Assembly (NCBI GenBank): GCA_031279965.1
Contig: JAITHM010000006.1
Location: forward strand, 1 to 19,922
Length of the DNA: 19,922 nucleotides
Direction of reading: 5' to 3'
DNA from: Spirochaetaceae bacterium
GTDB lineage: Bacteria; Spirochaetota; Spirochaetia; Treponematales; Breznakiellaceae
The notes under the pieces: generated by a model
What the model saw: the letters and a program-made list of their open reading frames with translations, nothing else
Database searches by the model: none
Told to the model about the DNA's origin: nothing
Shown here: positions 6,843-14,862 of the stretch, piece after piece
How positions within the stretch are numbered: position 1 is the stretch's first letter
Layout: each line of letters begins with the position of its first letter
Program-made: the position numbers and the translations under genes

Positions 6843-9152
6843 ATGATAAGATATTCTGTGGCTGCATATATAACCAAAAAAATTATCATTGGACGCCTCA
6901 TGGTTCCCGGCATTGCTGCCGGTGCGGTACTTATGCTGCTTGTTCATGCTGGTACGGGTACTTCATTTGGCGCGGAGTATGATTTTCTTTCATCGTTTCG
7001 TCAAAATCCTCCTATTGCCCGCGAAATACTTATTATTGATACCTCAAATGGCGCAGTTGAGCAGGTTATACCGCCCTCTGTCGCCGCCCATGTCGTTATG
7101 ACGCTTAGTGAGATGTCTGCGGGCAGTCTTGTGCTTCTTGCGCCGCTTTTGGGCGGCGGCGGCGGGGAGCAGGCTGGCGGTTCAGAGTTGCTCTATCATT
7201 TTGATGAAGAATTTAAGACGATCACTGGGAATATCAGAAATCTTTTTGATGGCATACGACTTGGTTCGATAGCCCCTCAGGATGCGTCCCGTTTTGTGTC
7301 CGAAACCCAGCGACTCACGGAACAGAGCAAAGAACGGCTGTTAAGAGCGGCGATACGGAGCGAAGAAGCCGGAGCGCTCAGACTGGAAAAAGCGATGAGT
7401 GTTTTTGGCAAAGTGTTTATTCCAGCGGATGCCCGGCTTACAGTTGTGAACACCTCTGGTGAAACTCCTGTAGGCGGTATTCATACTGCAGGGTATTCCC
7501 GTGTTTTTGCCGACCAGGATGGCAGACTTCGCCGTATTGTGCCCTATATCCAGGGAGAGGATGCCACTATTGAGCATGTTGTATGGACAGCACTCAAAAC
7601 CACCAAGCCGAATACGCGCGAAATCGAAGCGATGCTTGATTTGTCGGGCGCCCTTCTTGTCGAAATCCCCAAAGGTGCAGATGATTTTCGAACGATACCG
7701 CTCAAGCTTTTTCTTGAATATGATGATCTTGACAAGACGCTCTACCGGTTGCTTGCTGCTGAAATGAGTTTTGCCAGGTATGGAGACATATCTCCCGACA
7801 GGTATCCGCCGTTTCTTTATGAACGTGCCGCTGAAATTCAAGAACGGCTTTTGGATGAGCACAACGATGCATTAAAGGCACGTTGGGTAGATATGCGGAC
7901 GGCGTATTATGCAGCGCTGGGTAATTTTTTCAGCAGCGAGCTTCGTCAGCAGATAGAACTTTCGTTTGAAAAGCTTATTGCCGAAGAAAAGCTTGACGCT
8001 GCCGGCACGGAAAAATTAATCGCACTGCGCGATGCCGAGCTTAAAAAATACGATATTGTCCGCGAAGTGTATCAGGAATTAACCTCAATACGTGAAATGT
8101 TGATGCTGGCGCTTAATAATGCATTCTGTCTTTTGGGAAGCATAGAAGGAAGTGTTGATGAAACAGCCCGCTGGGAACGGCTTAACCCTGTTCGGAATGC
8201 CGCATTGCTTGCCAACGCGCTGCTTACCAGTGCGGTAATTACCGTTGTAGACAGGCGGGATGTGATGGTCAACGCACTTGTCGCGGTACTGATAGTTATT
8301 TTGATTATGGTAAAATTGCGTCTTGCTGCGTCGTTTATCACGGGGGGATTATTGTGTATTATCATATATGGCGGATTTTGTTATGCGTATATTCATTCAG
8401 GACGTTGGATTGACCCGCTGGTACCCGCACTCAGTTCATTGAGCGCGGCATTATGCTCAGTAGTATGTGCGTACACCGCACGCAGCCGAATGGCACGGTC
8501 TGTCCGGCTTTCTTTTGCTGAAGTTATCTCGCCCTATAACCTCCGCCGGCTTATCGCTACGAAAAAACCGCTGCCCCGCCAGGGGATGATTGTGCAGGCG
8601 GCGATTATCACGGTACGAAATCCAAAACTGAACGAGCTTGAAAGCACCGGCGAAGTACGAGTTGTTGGCGGGAATTTTGATCAGTTCCGAGGGGAAGTTA
8701 AAGATCTTTTTGTTAAAGCCGGTGCTGTAATTATTGGCTGCTGCGGCGATATGGTGCTTGCTGCGTTTGGGTCGCCGCTGGAGCGCCTTGCCGTTGCATA
8801 TTCACCTAAAACAAAGCCCTACAGTACGGCGCTGCGCGGCTGGGAGGGGAGCCCGGCACACAAGGCGGCGCGCTTCGTGCTTGACATATCATCGGGGAAC
8901 ATCAAAAGCGGCCCCTGGTGTTTTGGCATTGATTTTGGTGAATGTAGTTTTAGTTGGTCTCCGCTTACCGGGTACACGGCAGTTGGCCGTCCTGTTGTTA
9001 ATGCCCGCCTGTTGACTCGCCTCTGTATCCGTTCAAAATTGACTAATCTTGTCAGCGAAGAAGCGCATGAACGCATCAATCCGGTATTGATGCGGCCCGC
9101 AGCCCCGCACAGAAAACAGGGCGATACAGCTAACTACTACGAGCTTATATAA
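6843..9152 (+). CDS. CHASE2-type membrane sensor with degenerate class III cyclase domain
   Basis: A 769-residue protein. After a basic N-terminus (TKK, GR) and one membrane helix (about 20-37) comes an extracytoplasmic CHASE2-like sensor starting near AREILIIDTSNGAVE, with a long helical insertion, then about three membrane helices (about 473-545). The cytoplasmic domain (about 580-755) has the class III adenylate/guanylate cyclase layout. GDMVLAAFG keeps one metal Asp (D636), but the first metal Asp position is T590 (AIITVRN instead of the usual DI-G-F type). No Lys stands before GD, and the Asn/Arg motif is shortened (VVNARLL, N720). It may bind nucleotide or act as a sensor without making cAMP. 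The start at MIRYSV preserves the positively charged residues before the first helix; ATG 6900 is an alternative. Gene divergent from the META lipoprotein. Confidence 0.72.
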   Translation: MIRYSVAAYITKKIIIGRLMVPGIAAGAVLMLLVHAGTGTSFGAEYDFLSSFRQNPPIAREILIIDTSNGAVEQVIPPSVAAHVVMTLSEMSAGSLVLLAPLLGGGGGEQAGGSELLYHFDEEFKTITGNIRNLFDGIRLGSIAPQDASRFVSETQRLTEQSKERLLRAAIRSEEAGALRLEKAMSVFGKVFIPADARLTVVNTSGETPVGGIHTAGYSRVFADQDGRLRRIVPYIQGEDATIEHVVWTALKTTKPNTREIEAMLDLSGALLVEIPKGADDFRTIPLKLFLEYDDLDKTLYRLLAAEMSFARYGDISPDRYPPFLYERAAEIQERLLDEHNDALKARWVDMRTAYYAALGNFFSSELRQQIELSFEKLIAEEKLDAAGTEKLIALRDAELKKYDIVREVYQELTSIREMLMLALNNAFCLLGSIEGSVDETARWERLNPVRNAALLANALLTSAVITVVDRRDVMVNALVAVLIVILIMVKLRLAASFITGGLLCIIIYGGFCYAYIHSGRWIDPLVPALSSLSAALCSVVCAYTARSRMARSVRLSFAEVISPYNLRRLIATKKPLPRQGMIVQAAIITVRNPKLNELESTGEVRVVGGNFDQFRGEVKDLFVKAGAVIIGCCGDMVLAAFGSPLERLAVAYSPKTKPYSTALRGWEGSPAHKAARFVLDISSGNIKSGPWCFGIDFGECSFSWSPLTGYTAVGRPVVNARLLTRLCIRSKLTNLVSEEAHERINPVLMRPAAPHRKQGDTANYYELI

Positions 9153-9211
9153 CTGAACACATCCAGGCAAACAGGATTTTAGGACAGGCTCACGGAGAAC
9201 TTCTGCTTGAT

Positions 9212-9703
9212 TTAACGGCTCGTGCCAAGCCCAAATTTTTCACAAAGCGTATCAAGGTGTGTGCCGATAAACATTGCCCCATAGGCTGTTATCACACCAC
9301 CTATCGTAATACCTACCGGAAGCAGGTATGAAAGGCCGTTTTTATCAGCAATGGTATTAAAATCAAGGCCAAAGTAGGCACTAGATAACGATAATACGAT
9401 AAAAATACCAGAAACTATCCAGATACGGAGAGGAATCGCTTCGGGTAAAAGCGCTGTTTTGCCATAGTATTTCATATCAATTGCCATCATGATGGTCTCA
9501 CTCAACCTAGCGGGGGAGGGGGGGATACAGCTTTGGCGCAGCAGGCGTTTTGCTGTTTCAAGTTTGTGTTTTTGTACTGCGCAGGCAGGGCACAAAAGAT
9601 AATGCACCGTAAAGCACAAACGGCTAAGAAGCGAAAGTTTCGGTTCTTTGTTATAATCAATGTCATCTTCATAAAGATGACGCACTACTGTATCACAATT
9701 CAT
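9212..9703 (-). CDS. Anti-sigma factor, zinc-binding (ZAS) type, two membrane helices
   Basis: A 163-residue protein immediately after the ECF sigma gene. Its N-terminal cytoplasmic part holds H34-x3-C38-x2-C41 (HYLLCPAC), the HxxxCxxC core of zinc-binding anti-sigma domains. Two hydrophobic helices follow (about 94-113 and 122-145), so it would tether the sigma factor to the membrane. The ATG at 9703 has a near-perfect GAGGAGG site that overlaps the sigma stop, implying translational coupling. Known anti-sigma factors of this type sequester their cognate ECF sigma and release it on redox or envelope signals. The inducing signal here cannot be read from sequence. The helical segment 45-75 is the likely sigma-binding part. 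Confidence 0.8.
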   Translation of the reverse strand: MNCDTVVRHLYEDDIDYNKEPKLSLLSRLCFTVHYLLCPACAVQKHKLETAKRLLRQSCIPPSPARLSETIMMAIDMKYYGKTALLPEAIPLRIWIVSGIFIVLSLSSAYFGLDFNTIADKNGLSYLLPVGITIGGVITAYGAMFIGTHLDTLCEKFGLGTSR

Positions 9704-9715
9704 TGTTGTTCCTCC

Positions 9716-10282
9716 TCAAATATCTTTGAGTTTTTGCCGTAAAATTTTCTTTGCCCGAAATACGTGAGATTTAACCGTGTTTACCGGATCACCAGTAATT
9801 GCTTCGATCTCATCATACGACCGGTCATAAAAGAAAAACAAATCTATACATACACGGTATTTCTCCGGTAATTCTGCCACCGCCTGCCGTACTGCCAGCA
9901 GCGCGGCTTCTCTAATATTTTCTTCATCAGGAGTGCGCATCGCCGATTCCTGCTCGTCGTTTTCCGCAAGACTTACATATTCCTTGCGGCGCTTTACGCT
10001 GTTTATGGCCGTATTATAGGCAATGCGATAAAGCCATGTGGAAAACCGTGATTTTCCTTTAAATTGCCCAAGATTACGATACGCCTTCAGAAAAACTTCC
10101 TGAGTAAAATCTTCGCAATCGATCATATTATGGAAGAAACTCATTCCCAGCGCGTAAACATGCTGTTGATGCCGCTCCACCAAAAGACGAAATAACTCAC
10201 TTTGACCGCTGCAGATCTGTTGAGCAATCTTTGTATCATCAAGACCAGAGAGCCCCGCAAGGTCTTCCAGCTCTGCGGACAT
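9716..10282 (-). CDS. ECF-type RNA polymerase sigma factor
   Basis: The 188-residue protein has sigma region 2 at about 26-100, including DCEDFTQEVFLKAY and SRFSTWLYRIAYNTAINSVKRR, and region 4 at about 130-185 with LPEKYRVCIDLFFF and the helix-turn-helix YDEIEAITGDPVNTVKSHV. There is no region 3, as in extracytoplasmic-function factors. The ATG at 10282 shares one base with the stop of the upstream membrane gene (TAATG); a TTG 15 bases earlier is less likely. The anti-sigma gene starts 12 bases after its stop. It probably directs a small envelope-stress regulon; target promoters are not evident in the window. Confidence 0.92.
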   Translation of the reverse strand: MSAELEDLAGLSGLDDTKIAQQICSGQSELFRLLVERHQQHVYALGMSFFHNMIDCEDFTQEVFLKAYRNLGQFKGKSRFSTWLYRIAYNTAINSVKRRKEYVSLAENDEQESAMRTPDEENIREAALLAVRQAVAELPEKYRVCIDLFFFYDRSYDEIEAITGDPVNTVKSHVFRAKKILRQKLKDI

Positions 10283-10614
10283 TAATCTTTTAAGCAACGC
10301 TTAATGACAAAATACAGCAAGAGTGAAACACCGATTGCAAGTGGAATAACTCCTCCAAGAAGACCAATCCCTCTGCCATTAACCAGTTGCAAAAATATGG
10401 TAAGACAAAGTCCAATACCGCCAAGAAGCAAGCCGCAAAACAAACAGAACGATTCCAAGTCAAACCGGTGGGGCTCGTATTGTTTTGTTTGAATCAAAAG
10501 TGTCTTTCGTTTATGATGCCAAAGCAAATAAAAAAATACCACGATAGAACCCATGACAATGCCAACTATAGGAATTACCGCAATAATTACTTGAGCTGCT
10601 GTTGTTCGTTCCAT
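10282..10614 (-). CDS. Small DUF6249-like membrane protein, first gene of sigma operon
   Basis: The 110-residue product starts at MERTTAAQV (ATG 10614) behind TTGAGGATAAGAGG, a strong ribosome binding stretch. The longer frame upstream runs through the promoter and is not coding. There are three to four hydrophobic helices (about 8-30, 52-72 and 82-104) and a basic loop LWHHKRK. The overall pattern resembles DUF6249 proteins, which often sit beside ECF sigma genes, but the identification is by impression only. Stop and sigma start overlap by one base. Its place at the head of the operon suggests a signal-input or accessory role with the anti-sigma factor. Confidence 0.68.
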   Translation of the reverse strand: MERTTAAQVIIAVIPIVGIVMGSIVVFFYLLWHHKRKTLLIQTKQYEPHRFDLESFCLFCGLLLGGIGLCLTIFLQLVNGRGIGLLGGVIPLAIGVSLLLYFVIKRCLKD

Positions 10615-10666
10615 CCTCTTATCCTCAATAATTTGACCCGCATCATCTTGAAAAGTTGCGTCGTTC

Positions 10667-10695
10667 ACTATAATACAGAAATTGAAAATTGTCCA
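10667..10695 (-). promoter_or_regulatory. Strong sigma-70-type promoter for the ECF sigma operon
   Basis: On the minus strand TGGACA (10695-10690) and TATAGT (10672-10667) are separated by exactly 17 bases, each matching consensus at 5 of 6 positions. The predicted start near 10660 gives a leader of about 46 bases. This implies basal expression by the housekeeping factor rather than strict autoregulation. Confidence 0.6.
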
Positions 10696-10758
10696 GTGAC
10701 CGGATTTTGAATTGTAAATGAAAAATGATAATTTCGTCTCCGTGAACAACGGAAGCCC

Positions 10759-10787
10759 TGTACATGATCTGCCAAACATGGTATCTT
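10759..10787 (+). promoter_or_regulatory. Candidate promoter for dnaX operon
   Basis: TGTACA (10759-10764), 17 bases, then TATCTT (10782-10787), each matching consensus at 4 of 6 positions. Transcription would begin at or next to the ATG at 10793, so a leaderless message is possible. GGAG at 10788-10791 is too close to the ATG for normal ribosome binding. Confidence 0.35.
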
Positions 10788-10792
10788 GGAGT

Positions 10793-12223
10793 ATGGCGTA
10801 TGAAGTAACTGCTACACGGCGGCGGCCTAAAACTTTTGGCGAGCTTGCCGGACAAGAATTTGTAAGCGCAACGCTTTCCGCATCAATACAAAGTGGGCAG
10901 ACGGCGCATGCCTATCTTTTTTCTGGCCCGCGCGGCTGTGGTAAAACAAGTGCAGCGCGTATCCTTGCCAAGGCGCTCAACTGTGAAAAAGGCCCTGCCG
11001 CCGAACCCTGCGGCGAATGTCCCAGTTGCAGTGAAATCAGCAAGGGTTCAGGGCTTGATGTTATCGAAATTGACGGCGCATCAAATACCAGCGTGAACGA
11101 TGTACGGCAAATCAAGGACGAAGTGCTGTTTCCGCCCAATGCCTCACGCTACAAAGTCTATATCATTGACGAAGTTCACATGCTTTCTACCAGCGCATTC
11201 AACGCACTGCTTAAAACTATCGAAGAACCACCACCGTATATCGTCTTTATCTTTGCCACAACAGAATTACACAAGGTTCCGGCAACGATTAAAAGCCGCT
11301 GCCAGCAGTTCGCCTTTAAGCTTATTCCGTTGGAGACGATTCAGGAATTGCTTAAAGATGCATGTGCCGAGCTTAACATTACGGCGGAAGACGAAGCGCT
11401 GTTTTGGATAGCCCGCGAGTCAACCGGCAGCCTTCGAGATGCTTACACGCTTTTTGATCAGGTTGCCTCGTTTTCCGGCGGACACATCCGTACGCAGCTT
11501 ATTCATGAAAAACTCGGTCTTGTGGGGCTGGACAATCTGAACATACTGGCAGAGGCCTGCGCAACAGGCGATACCGGCGCGGTATTCAAGACGCTGGACA
11601 ACATCATCGAATCGGGCGTTTCAATAGAGCAATTTACGATAGATCTGGCAGCATATTACCGTAGTATGTTGCTTATCAAATGCGGTATTACCAAAGAGAG
11701 TCTTTTGGGACATAGCGCAGGGCGTTTTTCACAGAGCGTTCTTGCCGCGTATGACGAAAGCCGCCTGGAAGAAGCCGTGCGGATTGTGCTTGAGCTTTTC
11801 CGGAATATTCGTTACTCGATTTCGCCGCGGTTTGAGCTTGAAAGCGCTGCGGCGCGGCTTGCCGCGCTGGAAAACTGGGTTTCACCGCGAGAGCTTTCTA
11901 AAACCGTGGAGCATGTACGCGCGATAATTCAGGGACAGTGGGCCACGCCCGGCGAAAATAACACGGCGGTAGGAATAAGACAGAATGCGTCGAACGAAAG
12001 TGCCTCAAACAACAACGGGGCATCCTCGGATGCCCCGTCTTCCGGCACCTCTGCTCCAAGGCTTTCGCTTACGGCAAGTTTTGAACAGCACCTTGCCACC
12101 GGTGCGCCGCCGCCTCAAGTTCAATCACCACCAGAAGAGGCGGCTCAAAAAGCTTCCGCAGATATTCCGCCGGAAGTTGAGCTGGTTAGGCGAATGTTTG
12201 ATGGCGAGATAATCAGTTCATAA
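10793..12223 (+). CDS. dnaX: DNA polymerase III subunit gamma/tau (clamp loader ATPase)
   Basis: The 476-residue protein is the clamp-loader motor that loads the beta clamp at replication forks. Features: Walker A GPRGCGKTS (45-53, with Cys where many homologues have Thr), a four-Cys zinc module (C64, C73, C76, C79), Walker B/DEVH at 126-129, sensor 1 FATTE (154-158) and arginine finger SRCQ (168-171). The MAYEVTATRRRPKTFGEL start matches the usual DnaX N-terminus; the 25 codons before it are not conserved-looking. After the clamp-loader domain III (to about residue 375) the tail is short and of low complexity (Ser/Ala/Pro/Asn), so a full tau polymerase/helicase-binding extension is missing or much reduced. 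First gene of the classical dnaX-ybaB-recR order. Confidence 0.95.
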   Translation: MAYEVTATRRRPKTFGELAGQEFVSATLSASIQSGQTAHAYLFSGPRGCGKTSAARILAKALNCEKGPAAEPCGECPSCSEISKGSGLDVIEIDGASNTSVNDVRQIKDEVLFPPNASRYKVYIIDEVHMLSTSAFNALLKTIEEPPPYIVFIFATTELHKVPATIKSRCQQFAFKLIPLETIQELLKDACAELNITAEDEALFWIARESTGSLRDAYTLFDQVASFSGGHIRTQLIHEKLGLVGLDNLNILAEACATGDTGAVFKTLDNIIESGVSIEQFTIDLAAYYRSMLLIKCGITKESLLGHSAGRFSQSVLAAYDESRLEEAVRIVLELFRNIRYSISPRFELESAAARLAALENWVSPRELSKTVEHVRAIIQGQWATPGENNTAVGIRQNASNESASNNNGASSDAPSSGTSAPRLSLTASFEQHLATGAPPPQVQSPPEEAAQKASADIPPEVELVRRMFDGEIISS

Positions 12224-12237
12224 GGAGAGTTAGATAT

Positions 12238-12564
12238 ATGCGCATAAATCCGCAGGATTTTATTAAGAACGCCCAGAAACTACAAGAACAGATGGGCAAT
12301 TTTCAGGAAAAAATGGAAGAAGTCGGTGTTACCGGACGTGCCGGCGGCGGCATGGTTGAAGTTGACATGAATGGGCGTATGGAATTGAATGCTGTGCGCT
12401 TTGAACAAAGCATTGTCAAGCCAGAAAACTGCGAAATGCTTCAGGATCTCGTCCAGGCGGCGGTAAATGATGCTATAGAAAAGATTCGTGGTGAGCTCAG
12501 TTCTGAAATGGGCAGCATAGTCTCTGATATTTCAAGCGCTTTTTCCTCTGACGACAAATCATGA
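12238..12564 (+). CDS. ybaB: YbaB/EbfC nucleoid-associated protein
   Basis: The 108-residue protein has the YbaB/EbfC pattern: N-terminal amphipathic helix with NAQKLQEQMGNFQEKMEEV, then TGRAGGGMVEVDMNGRMEL, and a C-terminal helix DLVQAAVNDAIEKI. These homodimeric proteins bind DNA non-specifically as tweezers and are encoded between dnaX and recR in many bacteria. The ATG has AAGGAGAG about 11 bases upstream. The stop overlaps the recR start by four bases (ATGA), so the two are translationally coupled. The link to the dnaX/recR neighbours suggests roles in chromosome maintenance. Confidence 0.93.
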   Translation: MRINPQDFIKNAQKLQEQMGNFQEKMEEVGVTGRAGGGMVEVDMNGRMELNAVRFEQSIVKPENCEMLQDLVQAAVNDAIEKIRGELSSEMGSIVSDISSAFSSDDKS

Positions 12565-13148
12565 ATGCTATTGATGCGCTGGTTGTAAGTCTTGCCAAAT
12601 TGCCTGGTATTGGTAAAAAAAGCGCAAGCCGGCTGGCCTATCATATTCTTGAAAACGACCGGTCCTACGCACAGGCGCTTGCCCGCCAGTTGGATGCCTT
12701 GCATGATGCTATCCGGCGTTGTTCCCTCTGTGGAAGTTGGACTGAGCGCGATCCATGCCCTATCTGTTCCGATCCGGCGCGTGATTCCACGCTGATATGT
12801 GTGGTGGCGCGCCCTCTTGACATTCGCGTTATTGAAGAATCACGAGAGTTTCGCGGACGCTTCCATGTGTTGGGCGGGCTTATCGCGCCGCTTGACGGTG
12901 TTGGCCCTGATGATCTTGCTCTGAATACGCTGATGCAGCGTGTTCAGAGCAACAATGTCCGCGAAGTGATTATCGCGCTAAACCCGACAGTCGAAGGCGA
13001 CACAACAGCGCTCTATCTGCAAAAAATACTTCAGAATACCGGCGCGGAAATAACTCGTCTTGCATCGGGGCTGCCAGTGGGCGGCGATTTAGAATACACC
13101 GACCGTCTGACTCTTGCGCGCAGCTTCCGCGGACGTGTAAAAATGTAG
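12561..13148 (+). CDS. recR: Recombination mediator protein RecR
   Basis: At 195 residues it has normal RecR length. An N-terminal helix-hairpin-helix (KLPGIGKKSASRLAYHIL, from residue 13) is followed by a Cys4 zinc finger (C54, C57, C66, C69) and a Toprim domain beginning near LICVVARPLDIRVIE, with the NPTVEGDTTALYL signature. It ends with ARSFRGRVKM. RecR works with RecO and RecF to load RecA on SSB-coated single-stranded DNA; recO is also in this window, on the opposite strand. Start ATG overlaps the ybaB stop. No convincing terminator is visible after the stop; a short GCCT/AGGC inverted repeat is too weak. Confidence 0.96.
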   Translation: MNAIDALVVSLAKLPGIGKKSASRLAYHILENDRSYAQALARQLDALHDAIRRCSLCGSWTERDPCPICSDPARDSTLICVVARPLDIRVIEESREFRGRFHVLGGLIAPLDGVGPDDLALNTLMQRVQSNNVREVIIALNPTVEGDTTALYLQKILQNTGAEITRLASGLPVGGDLEYTDRLTLARSFRGRVKM

Positions 13149-13276
13149 GCCTGCCCCGATAGGCTTTGGCCGCACTGTTTTCAGTCTTTTGCGCAGCCTG
13201 CTCTTCTTTGAATTCTCAGACGCACTCTGTTTTCCACGGCTGGACACCGCCGGATGTCTTTTTTTCTGATGTGTAT

Positions 13277-13305
13277 TTCCGAATTTTGGAATTGCTGCCG
13301 ATAAT
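13277..13305 (+). promoter_or_regulatory. Candidate promoter for the spiro-SPASM gene
   Basis: TTCCGA (13277-13282), 17 bases, then GATAAT (13300-13305, 5 of 6 matches). The predicted start coincides with the ATG at 13312. The -35 is weak (3 of 6). GGGGAT just before the ATG may instead serve as a ribosome binding site if the mRNA starts further upstream. Confidence 0.3.
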
Positions 13306-13311
13306 GGGGAT

Positions 13312-14862
13312 ATGGATGCCATTGCGGTTTTGTTTGGAGGGGCGTTACGGGAGAGTGCCTTTGAGGAGCTCGAATCGGGAAAGAATGCTTTTGGGCTCAC
13401 GTTAGAGTGCGCGGCGGCGCTGGATAACGTATCGAAGGTTGTCCTCCTTGTAAATGAAGATTTTGATGAAGGCCGTATTCCCGGCTTTATCGAACACATC
13501 GAACTCATAAAAAAACCGGCATGGACCACAAAGTCCTTTTTTGAAACACTTTCCGCCGCGGCGGCGGACTTTGATTTTATTTATTATGCCTGGGCAGATA
13601 CACCATTGCTTGACGGGGGCCTTGCCGCAGCGCTTGTTGCACGCATGAACCGCTTTGCCGCAGAATATGCCTATGCTGACGGCTGGCCGGACGGCCTTGC
13701 ACCGGAACTGCTGCTGCCTTCAACCATTGCCTTCCTTGCCCGTCTTAACGGTGATGCTGAACTTCCTATTGAGCGGCAGACGGTCTTTAACGTACTGCAA
13801 AAAGATATTAACTCGTTTGACATTGAAACTGAAATTGCTCCAGTTGATCTTCGCAATCACCGGCTTAATCTTGCCGCAGACTCGAAACGGAATTTGCTGC
13901 TTATCAAGCGTCTTCGTAACGCACCGTGGAGTGACTATCGGTGCGCGGAAAAGGTGCTTGGGGAAAAACCTTCGTTACTGCGTACATTGCCGGCCTTTTT
14001 TCCGGTGATGGTGGCATCACGCTGCCCGCAACGCTGTTCTTTTTGTCCGTATGACGGCTCCACGGAACGGCCTGTTGAGTTCATGGCGCTCAAAAACTTT
14101 GAATCTGTGCTTGATAAAATCGTCGGTTTTGCCGGCGATGGTGTGATTGATCTTTCATTGTGGGGAGAATTTGCCCTTCATCCTGAAAAAGAACAGCTTA
14201 TTGAAGCCGTACTTGCCCGGCGGGAACTTTCGCTGATCATCGAAACATGCGGTCTCGGTTGGGATGCGCCCCTTCTTGACCGACTTGCCTCCAGCGCCAG
14301 CACCGCCGCTGCGCGAGAAAACGGCATGGCACCGCTGTCGTGGATTGTCTCGCTTGATGCAGCCGCACCTTCCCGGTATCGTACTCTTCATGGTGAAGGC
14401 TTCGAAGAGGCAACAGCACTTGTCACAACGCTGCTCCGGCTTTTTCCCGGCGCGGTTTATGTGCAGGCAATTCGGGTGCGCGATGCGGAAGACGACATCG
14501 AACAGTTTTACCGCTTCTGGACAGAAGCGGGTGCAAAGGTGATTATTCAGAAATATGATGATTTTTGCGGAATGTGCGCTCAGCTTCGTGCAGGAGACAT
14601 CAGCCCTATCATTCGCAATCCCTGCTGGCATTTGATGCGAGACATGCCCATTCTCATTGACGGAACTGTCGCCGCCTGCCGCACGGCAAGCCTGGGAGTA
14701 ATGTCATCAGAAAAAGGCATGATTCAGGCTTTAGGGAATATTTTTACTGAAGAACCCGGTGTGATTTGGGAGCGCGGTACGGAACGCTATCACGAACATT
14801 GCGAAGGACGCTGGACAACATTGTGTGGACAGTGCGATGAGTATTACACCTATAACTTTTGA
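13312..14862 (+). CDS. Spiro-SPASM protein: nucleotidyltransferase-like plus radical SAM/SPASM
   Basis: The 516-residue protein appears to be a two-part fusion. Residues 1-200 resemble a nucleotidyl/cytidylyltransferase-like fold (AVLFGG at 5-10, VSKVVLLVN at 40-48, WADTPLLDG at 94-102). Residues 228-516 are a radical SAM enzyme with C238-x3-C242-x2-C245 for the AdoMet [4Fe-4S] cluster, followed by a SPASM region with C419, C422, C438, C456, C497, C505 and C508 for auxiliary clusters. This matches the spirochaete-restricted spiro-SPASM family. SPASM enzymes modify peptides or carry out other radical chemistry; the substrate is unknown. Its 3' end overlaps the glycosyltransferase-like gene by 26 bases, so the two are probably co-translated and may act in one modification pathway (inference). 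Confidence 0.85.
   Translation: MDAIAVLFGGALRESAFEELESGKNAFGLTLECAAALDNVSKVVLLVNEDFDEGRIPGFIEHIELIKKPAWTTKSFFETLSAAAADFDFIYYAWADTPLLDGGLAAALVARMNRFAAEYAYADGWPDGLAPELLLPSTIAFLARLNGDAELPIERQTVFNVLQKDINSFDIETEIAPVDLRNHRLNLAADSKRNLLLIKRLRNAPWSDYRCAEKVLGEKPSLLRTLPAFFPVMVASRCPQRCSFCPYDGSTERPVEFMALKNFESVLDKIVGFAGDGVIDLSLWGEFALHPEKEQLIEAVLARRELSLIIETCGLGWDAPLLDRLASSASTAAARENGMAPLSWIVSLDAAAPSRYRTLHGEGFEEATALVTTLLRLFPGAVYVQAIRVRDAEDDIEQFYRFWTEAGAKVIIQKYDDFCGMCAQLRAGDISPIIRNPCWHLMRDMPILIDGTVAACRTASLGVMSSEKGMIQALGNIFTEEPGVIWERGTERYHEHCEGRWTTLCGQCDEYYTYNF

Noticed and set aside
10615..10779. Upstream extension of the small membrane gene before the sigma factor
   Set aside because: It crosses a strong promoter, while a good ribosome binding site precedes the internal ATG at 10614.
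13166..13405. 79-codon frame between recR and the spiro-SPASM gene
   Set aside because: It overlaps the spiro-SPASM start in another frame, has Ser/Leu/Arg-rich shadow composition and no ribosome binding site.
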